This document shows, piece by piece, positions 5,725 to 10,211 of a stretch of DNA of 10,660 nucleotides (positions are counted from its first letter, which is position 1; every line of letters begins with the position of its first letter). The stretch lies in contig JAZDID010000061.1 of NCBI GenBank assembly GCA_043805315.1, forward strand, positions 1 to 10,660. Reading direction: 5' to 3'. The notes under the pieces were generated by a model. That model made no database searches. It worked only from the letters and a program-made list of their open reading frames with translations, and was not told where the DNA came from. This DNA is from JAHJEM01 sp043805315. GTDB taxonomy: Archaea > Nanobdellota > Nanobdellia > Woesearchaeales > JAHJEM01. The position numbers and the translations under genes were made by a program.

Positions 5725-6495
5725 ATGGGAAAAAATATGGACAAACTGAAGAAAGCTGCAGGAACTGCAAGGGATGCCGCACATAAGATCAGGCATGATG
5801 TCGAGACCAGAGGCGTGGGAAATGTGCTCAAAGATGCTGCTGAAGAAGGCACTGGACTTGCACAGCAAGGAATCAGCAGGACGCGCGCCGAGATCAATAA
5901 GCGCGGAGGCCTGGTGAAGATCGTCAAAGACTTGGGGGAAGCAACTGCGTCGAAAATCCAGAGCTCATTAGACGCGATTGATGAGAACTTCTACACCAAC
6001 GGCGAATATGACCCTGAAAAAGCGAAAATGACCTTCAAGAGGCTTGGCGACAAGACACTATCGTACGGCAACCAGGCATTGAGATTCGGCGAGAAACTCA
6101 GCCTGGAGCAATACGAAATCCTGAAGAGCAAAGTCAGGGAAAGCAAGCGGCTCAATGAAGAGGACTACCGGAAGATGTACCTGAGTGATGAGGAGCGCGC
6201 AAGCCCTACCTATAAAGGAATCGGTGTCATGCCGATGCGCAAGTATACGCTTGCTGATCGCCTGACACGGCCTGAGTTCGACGCTGTTGTCGCGCACTAT
6301 GCCCTATTGGACAGCGCGATTCCTGCAGGCACTGCATTCAAGCAACGCGTGCTCGACGACCTGCGATGGACTGCCTCAGCAACGCCAGAGCAGCTGCTGA
6401 AGATCTATGCTGAGAATCCGTATTTCACGCGGCAGCCTGACATCGGTAGACGAAAAAAGCTTGTTGAGCAGTATGCGGCTAAGCCAGCAGCATGA
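5725..6495 (+). CDS. Unrecognised 256-aa helical protein
   Basis: GGAGGGATG 8 nt before the ATG gives a strong Shine-Dalgarno, located in the last codons of the preceding gene. The 3-bp gap shows an operon. The N-terminal 90 residues are long amphipathic helices rich in Ala, Lys and Glu (KLKKAAGTARDAAHKIRHD; VLKDAAEEGTGLAQQG). These look like amphipathic or coiled-coil repeats that could bind lipid or a partner. Further helical segments follow, e.g. EQYEILKSKVRESKRLNEEDYRKMYLSD written across about 129-156. A Pro- and Met-containing turn (GIGVMPMRKYTLADRL) and a C-terminal helical segment ending YAAKPAA complete it. There is no signal peptide, membrane helix or catalytic motif. The family is not recognised. 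Confidence 0.7.
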   Translation: MGKNMDKLKKAAGTARDAAHKIRHDVETRGVGNVLKDAAEEGTGLAQQGISRTRAEINKRGGLVKIVKDLGEATASKIQSSLDAIDENFYTNGEYDPEKAKMTFKRLGDKTLSYGNQALRFGEKLSLEQYEILKSKVRESKRLNEEDYRKMYLSDEERASPTYKGIGVMPMRKYTLADRLTRPEFDAVVAHYALLDSAIPAGTAFKQRVLDDLRWTASATPEQLLKIYAENPYFTRQPDIGRRKKLVEQYAAKPAA

Positions 6496-6500
6496 CTGGG

Positions 6501-6518
6501 TTTTTTTCTTTTTTTTCT
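6501..6518 (+). terminator. Poly-T terminator closing the Fic unit
   Basis: Seven T, C, then a run of eight T directly follow the TGA at 6495, before the convergent gene's stop. This is a strong archaeal oligo-T terminator. Confidence 0.7.
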
Positions 6519-6520
6519 TC

Positions 6521-6940
6521 TTATCTCATCAGCTTCCTGCTCAAAGAGACAGCGTATGCCCTTCGTGCAGCGTACTCAAGCAGGATTTTCCGATCATGCT
6601 CGTGCACGAACCCTTTGGAGAGCCGTGTCTTGATCCTTTCAGCAGCTTCAAGATATGGCTGTGCTTCTGCTTCTTTCCCCAATGCAGCGTGCTCTTCAGC
6701 AGCAGCATACAGGCCAATCATCTCTTCAAGAAAAGCAGAGTAGTTGCCATTGACCACCAGGCAGCGTGCAGAACCGAGCGAGCGCTCGTCGATAGCGTCA
6801 GCCCTTTTTCGCATCTCGTCTTTTTCTTCAGGCGTGAATCCGCCGAATTGCGGATAGGACTCGACGCACTCGATCTGGTGGAGCATATCCCTGATGTGGC
6901 TGCAAAGAATTTCCAGCCGTTCTGAAAGCTTCTTGTTCAT
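6521..6940 (-). CDS. Unrecognised 139-aa helical protein
   Basis: The ATG at 6940 (MNKKLSERLEILCSHIRDML) is chosen because it lies 26 nt from a TATA box. A longer frame reaches 6988, upstream of that box, and is rejected. No Shine-Dalgarno precedes it, so the mRNA should be leaderless. The protein looks almost all-helical, with pairs of helices that suggest a TPR-like solenoid: NYSAFLEEMIGLYAAAEEHAALG and AQPYLEAAERIKTRLSKG. Alanines fall at packing positions and the C-terminus is basic (LSRKLMR). TPR-like is an inference from pattern only; function is unknown. Confidence 0.65.
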   Translation of the reverse strand: MNKKLSERLEILCSHIRDMLHQIECVESYPQFGGFTPEEKDEMRKRADAIDERSLGSARCLVVNGNYSAFLEEMIGLYAAAEEHAALGKEAEAQPYLEAAERIKTRLSKGFVHEHDRKILLEYAARRAYAVSLSRKLMR

Positions 6941-6960
6941 GCAGGAGGGAAATGAGGAGG

Positions 6961-6974
6961 AATTTATAAATATT
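6961..6974 (-). promoter_or_regulatory. TATA box for the 6940 gene
   Basis: Minus-strand AATATTTATAAATT is centred about 26-27 nt before the ATG at 6940. Confidence 0.65.
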
Positions 6975-7009
6975 GAGAGAAAATGCACATAGGAAGGTCA
7001 CTTTCTGAT

Positions 7010-7414
7010 TCAGTCGAATTCGCTCGTCTCCTTTGCCTTGTCCAGAATGATGATCGTGCCGTTGTAGTTCAGGAACAGGACTTTGTCTCCTTCACTGAGC
7101 TGGCTCAGGACATCCAGGTTTTCCTTGTTCGGCTTTCCCTCGAATGTCTCATACGAGAGCAGGTCCATGATCTGCCAGCTCTCCTCCTGCTTTGCAATGA
7201 TCTGGGCTTTCCTGCGCTCGAACTGGAAACCCTCGACGTGATCGTGCTGCCCCAAGGTGAGCTCATAGGATTTTGCTGAGAACATGCCCTGCAATTCCAG
7301 CCGGTTCTTGGAATGCGAGTGCGTGCCGCACACGACAATCTGGTTCGCGAGCACCATGCAGGGCTCTTTGTTATGGATCACGTAATCCTTGCGCTTGACT
7401 TCCCTGGCTTCCAC
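7010..7414 (-). CDS. IF5A-like protein lacking the hypusine lysine
   Basis: aIF5A/eIF5A binds the ribosomal E site and relieves stalled peptide-bond formation. The 134-aa product follows the family end to end. It has the opening KRKDYVIHNKEPCMV strand pair (family: KGSYVVIDGEPCKV), the hypusine loop region, GMFSAKSYELTL, a domain-linking ERRKAQII, the near-diagnostic IMDLLSYETFE (82-92), and a C-terminal OB-fold domain ending in GDKVLFLNYNGTIIIL. The family loop GKHGHAK reads GTHSHSK here. The lysine that becomes hypusine is replaced by Thr31 (codon 7324-7322), so this protein cannot be hypusinated at the usual site. The start is GTG, 9 bp after the upstream gene's TGA, with TGAGGCGG as Shine-Dalgarno. 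It may be a divergent paralog or this lineage's only IF5A. Confidence 0.75.
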   Translation of the reverse strand: MEAREVKRKDYVIHNKEPCMVLANQIVVCGTHSHSKNRLELQGMFSAKSYELTLGQHDHVEGFQFERRKAQIIAKQEESWQIMDLLSYETFEGKPNKENLDVLSQLSEGDKVLFLNYNGTIIILDKAKETSEFD

Positions 7415-7423
7415 GCTTCCGCC

Positions 7424-7711
7424 TCACTCTTCCTCTGTAAACGAGAATCCTCCGCTGGTGACTTCAAACGTGATGCTGTACTTCTGGAAGATCCTGTGCA
7501 ATGCCTCGTCGATCTCGCTGATCTGGTTCAGGGTGAGCTTGCCGTAATTCAGGCGGACGCAGTTGCCCTCAGGCCAGGTGTTCTCCTGGATATCGATCTG
7601 CTGGCTCCAGCCGGGATATTTGCCCTTGAATTCCTCGTTGAGACTTTTTATCTCGGCAAGACAGCCTACAGGGAACTCCTTGATGTTGTAATACTCGTCA
7701 AAACCGCCCAT
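7424..7711 (-). CDS. Unrecognised 95-aa protein in operon with the IF5A-like gene
   Basis: The ATG at 7711 (MGGFDEYYNIKEFPVG) is chosen because it lies 27 nt from the centre of a TATA box. An ATG at 7732 touches the TATA box and is rejected. The protein is acidic and small, with an aromatic N-terminus. A strand-like stretch NCVRLNYGKLTL (about 51-62) is followed by a helix ISEIDEALHRIFQKY and a C-terminal ITFEVTSGGFSFTEEE. I recognise no family. It is the first gene of a two-gene unit with the IF5A-like gene, with a 9-bp gap. Confidence 0.65.
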   Translation of the reverse strand: MGGFDEYYNIKEFPVGCLAEIKSLNEEFKGKYPGWSQQIDIQENTWPEGNCVRLNYGKLTLNQISEIDEALHRIFQKYSITFEVTSGGFSFTEEE

Positions 7712-7732
7712 GACAAGATGATAATCATGCAA

Positions 7733-7743
7733 AATTTATATAC
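7733..7743 (-). promoter_or_regulatory. TATA box for the IF5A-like operon
   Basis: Minus-strand GTATATAAATTT is centred about 27 nt before the ATG at 7711. Confidence 0.65.
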
Positions 7744-7806
7744 TTTGCTGATTAATAACCATCACATCTGCCTGAAGAAGGAAAATTTAATAAAGATGCT
7801 CAAGAA

Positions 7807-7815
7807 TATTTAAAA
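7807..7815 (+). promoter_or_regulatory. TATA box upstream of the duplicated tRNA start
   Basis: TATTTAAAA is centred 30 nt before 7841, predicting transcription from about 7837, at the partial tRNA copy. No comparable box precedes the complete tRNA at 8037. The promoter therefore appears to serve both. Confidence 0.6.
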
Positions 7816-7840
7816 AGAGCACTCATTTTCAATAAGATAT

Positions 7841-7862
7841 GGGCCCGTAGCTTAGCCTGGTG
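7841..7862 (+). repeat. 22-nt copy of the tRNA-Ile 5' end
   Basis: The 22 bases are identical to 8037-8058: acceptor GGGCCCG, then TAGCTTAGCC and the GGTG of the D loop. The sequence then diverges, and no anticodon or T arm follows this copy. The two copies are 196 bp apart, and this one lies next to the promoter. Confidence 0.9.
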
Positions 7863-8036
7863 ACGCGAAGCTGGCGTCAGCCATCATCGAGTATGGCTCG
7901 ATGGGGTTTGAGCATAGCTCAAACTTGCACCGAGTCCTGCACAGGGCAGGACAGCGCAACTTGATTTCAGCTCGACTGTTGCGCCTTTCGCAACATTGTC
8001 AGCAGCACCATGCGACCTACGGACTTACAGGCAAAA
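7861..8036 (+). ncRNA. Chain of hairpins between the two tRNA starts
   Basis: Successive stems are TGACGC/GCGTCA (7861-7879), CATCGAG/CTCGATG (7885-7903), GTTTGAGC/GCTCAAAC with a 3-nt loop (7906-7924) and GTCCTGC/GCAGGAC (7934-7952). GCGCAAC/GTTGCGC follows (7954-7984), in competition with GTTGCG/CGCAAC (7978-7994). Such density is not expected by chance and suggests a folded RNA, transcribed as a long leader of tRNA-Ile. There is no C/D-box pattern, no SRP or RNase P core motif and no convincing reading frame. Family unknown. Confidence 0.55.
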
Positions 8037-8151
8037 GGGCCCGTAGCTTAGCCTGGTGGAGCGCCGGTCTTATATGGCCGTGTTTCATGCAATCGCTAGA
8101 ACTGGCTTCTAGGCGAGCCGGTGGTCACGAGTTCAAATCTCGCCGGGCCCA
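8037..8151 (+). tRNA. tRNA-Ile(UAU) with a 41-nt intron
   Basis: GGGCCCG (8037-8043) pairs with CGGGCCC (8144-8150), then discriminator A. The D stem is GCTT/GAGC. The anticodon stem CCGGT (8064-8068) pairs with GCCGG (8117-8121). The loop CTTATA|A gives anticodon UAU, reading AUA. The intron at 37/38 (8075-8115) has a relaxed bulge-helix-bulge: central helix CTTA/TAGG with one G-U pair, and bulges TAT and CGA cut after the second base. The mature length is 74 nt. The T arm has loop TTCAAAT, and its first pair is an A-C mismatch (8127/8143), leaving four good pairs. CAU is the usual archaeal anticodon for AUA, but placing the intron to give CAU would break the stem. Confidence 0.85.
8075..8115 (+). 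other. Archaeal tRNA intron in tRNA-Ile
   Basis: This 41-nt intron lies at the canonical 37/38 site. An internal CTAGAA/TTCTAG hairpin (8095-8100 with 8107-8112) competes with the splice-site central helix. Confidence 0.75.
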
Positions 8152-8152
8152 G

Positions 8153-8159
8153 TTTTTTT
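8153..8159 (+). terminator. T7 terminator after tRNA-Ile
   Basis: Seven T lie 1 nt after the discriminator base, a typical end for an archaeal tRNA transcript. Confidence 0.6.
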
Positions 8160-8193
8160 CTTATAGTTTATGTGCTCTACCTCGTACTATCTG

Positions 8194-8425
8194 AAACTGC
8201 ACGCCACCACCACGGCGGCAGACGGCCATTTTTCTCATCTAAAGCTAAGAAAAATGTCCTACGCGACAGCCCGAAGGGCGCGTCCCCAGTCGCGTCTGCG
8301 CCGTGGTGGCGTGCGACGACCCGGGGGTTGGCCCCTCCGGGGTGGGTCGTAGGATAAAAACTGCTTCTTTCAAGTTGCATCCAGAATGCAGTTTTTGGCC
8401 GTCGCACCGCCACAAACGGCGCACG
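8194..8425. ncRNA. GC-rich, highly self-complementary intergenic region
   Basis: A 22-bp stem with two bulges joins 8199-8224 to 8293-8314. Inside are CATTTTTCT/AGAAAAATG (8227-8235 with 8248-8256) and GCCC-GAA-GGGC (8269-8279). Downstream are ACGACCC/GGGTCGT (8316-8322 with 8344-8350), enclosing GGGG-TTGG-CCCC, and AAAAACTGC/GCAGTTTTT (8356-8364 with 8388-8396), which ends in five T. Competing long-range pairings exist: TCCTACG/CGTAGGA (8257-8263 with 8348-8354) and GACGGCC/GGCCGTC (8221-8227 with 8397-8403). This could be a structured RNA on either strand or a decayed hairpin element. Reading frames here have improbable composition. No TATA box is clear on either side. Confidence 0.5.
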
Positions 8426-8472
8426 AGAGGATATCCTGTTCTTTCTACTCTTCTTCTTCCTTTCTTACGGCA

Positions 8473-8534
8473 AAGTCAACTCGCACGTGTTGGCGATTGT
8501 CCCCACCCCCCTTCCCCCTCCAGCCACCCTTGGT
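8473..8534. repeat. C-rich intergenic repeat, copy 2 of 2
   Basis: This is a direct-repeat partner of 3558-3646, with identical AAGTCAACTCGCA and CCCCCTCCAGCCACCC (8514-8529) blocks and the same order throughout. It lacks the segment between the TGTCTTG repeats of copy 1. The minus strand has G runs of 3, 5, 6 and 4 separated by short loops, a strong G-quadruplex candidate. No gene overlaps. The remaining bases to about 8620 show nothing else. Confidence 0.7.
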
Positions 8535-8623
8535 TAGCTATCAAAACAACACAATGAACTTGACGTAGCCCTTTCTTATCAACACTCTTCAACACCGTGC
8601 TTTCAGAATCAATGATTAACAAG

Positions 8624-8632
8624 TTATTTAAA
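8624..8632 (+). promoter_or_regulatory. TATA box for the CARF-wHTH gene
   Basis: TTATTTAAA predicts a start near 8654 and a leader of about 30 nt. Unlike most genes in this window, this one has a good Shine-Dalgarno (AGGTGA, 8674-8679). Confidence 0.55.
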
Positions 8633-8684
8633 TCAGGAATGCATACAGATAGGAGAATTCATAACGATTGTTTAGGTGAACGCA

Positions 8685-9314
8685 ATGAAAAACACAATCA
8701 TCGCGCCGGTCGGCGACTCCATGGACTCATTGTACATCGGGATAAAGGAATTCCCGACAGAAAAGGTCATCCTGATTACACCGCAAGAGCGGATGCACGA
8801 GGCTGTAAAGGCAAAGAATGAGCTGGAGAAGTTCAAGATCCCTGTGCAGCTCAAGGAGATCAAGGGAAACCTCTGGGAAGAGACCTTCAAGGCAGTCGCT
8901 GAGATCACGCATGCTGAAAAGGACAGCAACATCCTGGTCAACGTCGCCACAGGGACACGGGAGAGCAGGTGCGCATCCACGAGCGCCGCATTCGTCAACG
9001 GCTTGAAGGCATTCGCAGTCGACGGCAACACTGTCCAGCTCCTGCCGGTCATGAAATTCTCGTATTACAAGCTGCTCTCTGACAAGAAGATGGATCTCCT
9101 CAAGATCATCTACAGCCAGAACTGCTGCGCCTCACTCGAAGACTTAAGCAGGAAGAGCAGGATGAGCCTTCCCCTGATATCCTACCATGTCAACGGCAAC
9201 CTGAAGTCAGAAGGCCTGAAAGAGCTCGGACTGATTGAGACCAAAGAAGTCAAGGGACGTGTCGAGGTGAAATTGACGTCATTGGGAAGGCTGCTGCTGA
9301 AAGGACATGTATGA
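8685..9314 (+). CDS. CARF-domain winged-helix regulator (HFX_2341/Csa3-like)
   Basis: Proteins of this architecture sense a small ligand, for Csa3 a cyclic oligoadenylate, with a Rossmann-like CARF domain and bind DNA with a winged helix. The ATG at 8685 has AGGTGA at the right spacing; a GTG at 8676 overlaps that site and is rejected. The product is 209 aa. Residues 1-125 hold the first strand and loop TIIAPVGDSMD, helix and strand alternation, and the ligand-site-like NVATGTRES (86-94) followed by a helix. Residues about 133-209 hold the winged helix: KMDLLKIIY, LEDLSRKSRMSLPLISYHVN as recognition region, then a KEVKGRVEVKLTSLGRLLL wing. No cas genes or CRISPR repeats are in the window, so a CRISPR role is not shown. 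It appears monocistronic. Confidence 0.8.
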   Translation: MKNTIIAPVGDSMDSLYIGIKEFPTEKVILITPQERMHEAVKAKNELEKFKIPVQLKEIKGNLWEETFKAVAEITHAEKDSNILVNVATGTRESRCASTSAAFVNGLKAFAVDGNTVQLLPVMKFSYYKLLSDKKMDLLKIIYSQNCCASLEDLSRKSRMSLPLISYHVNGNLKSEGLKELGLIETKEVKGRVEVKLTSLGRLLLKGHV

Positions 9315-9325
9315 TAGATAGTATG

Positions 9326-9358
9326 TCTTGTATAATAATTAGATAGTGTACTACAAGA
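9326..9358. repeat. 7-bp inverted repeat after the CARF gene
   Basis: TCTTGTA (9326-9332) and TACAAGA (9352-9358) flank a 19-nt AT-rich spacer just after the stop. It may help end transcription. Support is weak. Confidence 0.3.
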
Positions 9359-9374
9359 ACGCAAATAATACACC

Positions 9375-9408
9375 TTATTGTTCTGCTTAAGTGGTTACAA
9401 AACAATAA
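9375..9408. promoter_or_regulatory. Candidate operator for the repeat-HTH gene
   Basis: TTATTGTT (9375-9382) and AACAATAA (9401-9408) are perfect 8-bp arms around an 18-nt spacer containing CTTAAG. The right arm ends where the BRE/TATA region begins. This suits autoregulation by the HTH protein encoded next. Confidence 0.4.
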
Positions 9409-9409
9409 T

Positions 9410-9418
9410 TTTTTAAAT
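9410..9418 (+). promoter_or_regulatory. TATA box for the repeat-HTH gene
   Basis: TTTTTAAAT is centred about 25-26 nt before the ATG at 9439. Confidence 0.55.
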
Positions 9419-9438
9419 CAGTGCTGTATTCTATGCAT

Positions 9439-10041
9439 ATGCCCCGTCTCACCGACAGAAAGACGCTCGAACTGATTCAGACCCTCTATGATCGCGGCAT
9501 GCCGATTCAAGCCATTACTGAAGAAACCGGCGTGTCCTATGCGACTGCATACAGGCACACTCGCGTGCTCGAGAGAGGTTTTGCTTCGCGCATGGCATAC
9601 GAGGACTTCATCGCGCGCCAGAACGGCTTCTCTTCGTACAATGCATACCAAGAGTATCTCGTGAAGAAAAACGGCTTCACCTCAAGGACAGACTATGAGA
9701 CCTATCTTGCAGAGAAAAATGGTTTTCCCACACTCCTCGCATATGCAGAGCACTTAGCAGTGCAGAACAGCTATCCATCCTATAACGATTACCGGGAAGA
9801 AAAAGCGCGTGCGCGCCAGCAACGTCCCCTCAACAGGGAGTTCGGAGGCCTTCTTCAGGAAAAATTAAAAGAGCTGGGAAAAAGCCAGGCATGGCTCTCT
9901 GCACAAATCCATCGGAGCAAGCACCAAGTCTGCCTCTATCTCCAAGGCAAATCCCTCCCGAATCCTGACGTGGCGAAAGAAATATTCTCCATCCTAGGCG
10001 TGAAAAATTCAAGGCTCGAAGAACTCATTTCCAGGGCGTGA
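9439..10041 (+). CDS. Two-HTH protein with five 16-residue repeats
   Basis: The ATG at 9439 (MPRLTDRKTLELIQ) is chosen from TATA spacing over GTG 9421 and ATG 9433; the product is 200 aa. Residues about 1-46 are a resolvase/homeodomain-like HTH: LIQTLYDRGMPIQAI, then TEETGVSYATAYRHTRVL. Residues 47-126 are five units of exactly 16 residues with the pattern GF-x-S-x-x-x-Y-x-x-Y-L-x-x-x-N. Tyr, Asn and Gly-Phe recur, and the last unit begins SY instead of GF. Residues about 130-200 are a Cro/XRE-like HTH: LLQEKLKELGKSQAWLSAQI, then RSKHQVCLYLQGKSLPN. It is probably a DNA-binding regulator; targets are unknown. The repeats may be a modular DNA- or protein-binding array. Conserved Tyr and aromatic spacing make chance unlikely. 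Confidence 0.75.
   Translation: MPRLTDRKTLELIQTLYDRGMPIQAITEETGVSYATAYRHTRVLERGFASRMAYEDFIARQNGFSSYNAYQEYLVKKNGFTSRTDYETYLAEKNGFPTLLAYAEHLAVQNSYPSYNDYREEKARARQQRPLNREFGGLLQEKLKELGKSQAWLSAQIHRSKHQVCLYLQGKSLPNPDVAKEIFSILGVKNSRLEELISRA
9577..9816 (+). repeat. Coding repeat: five 48-bp units
   Basis: Five consecutive units of 48 bp encode the 16-residue repeats. DNA similarity between units is low while protein pattern is conserved, so the array is old and kept by selection. Confidence 0.75.
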
Positions 10042-10107
10042 ATGATAACAAGAATGTACTTTCTTTTGAAATTATTTTCTTGCCATACGCTGAGAATAGA
10101 AAATTAG

Positions 10108-10117
10108 TTATTTAAAA
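10108..10117 (+). promoter_or_regulatory. TATA-like box with no obvious gene
   Basis: TTATTTAAAA lies 95 bp upstream of the membrane protein gene, too far to be its main promoter. Downstream, an ATG at 10130 opens only 11 codons (MNHFLLLFCMS). A small RNA or chance AT richness are alternatives. Nothing else was seen in 10042-10180. Confidence 0.3.
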
Positions 10118-10180
10118 ACGTATTGAACAATGAACCACTTCCTGCTCTTGTTCTGCATGAGCTAACCTGCGAATCAAAAT

Positions 10181-10191
10181 GCATATAAATA
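10181..10191 (+). promoter_or_regulatory. TATA box for the membrane protein gene
   Basis: GCATATAAATA is centred 26 nt before the ATG at 10212, so the mRNA is probably leaderless. Confidence 0.65.
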
Positions 10192-10211
10192 ACCCTATTA
10201 AGAAACACAGC

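Noticed and set aside
5095..5868. 257-codon minus-strand frame opposite the genes at 5074 and 5725
   Set aside because: It is very rich in Cys and Ser with no motif. The plus frames have operon spacing, a Shine-Dalgarno and a downstream terminator.
7313..7813. 166-codon plus frame opposite the IF5A-like operon
   Set aside because: It is a shadow of two well-supported minus-strand genes.
7841..7880. A second, independent tRNA starting at 7841
   Set aside because: Only the acceptor strand and part of the D arm are present, with no anticodon arm, T arm or 3' acceptor strand before the second copy.
7901..8194. 97-codon plus frame crossing the hairpin region and tRNA-Ile
   Set aside because: It runs through a tRNA and its intron, and the codons are explained by RNA structure.
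7861..8425. CRISPR array
   Set aside because: The hairpins differ in sequence, and there are no identical repeats with regular spacers.
7861..8425. SRP RNA, RNase P RNA, 5S rRNA or C/D-box RNA
   Set aside because: Core motifs (SRP helix 8 loop, GAGGAAAGUC, RUGAUGA with CUGA) were not found by eye. A covariance search could overturn this.
3558..8534. Integrated mobile element bounded by the C-rich repeats
   Set aside because: No integrase, transposase or replication gene lies between them, and the content includes a tRNA and a translation-factor-like gene. It is kept only as an alternative within the repeat finding.
8121..8557. Several 60-84-codon frames on both strands in the GC-rich region
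   Set aside because: They are Arg, Pro and Trp rich, overlap each other and the inverted repeats, and have no promoter or ribosome site.
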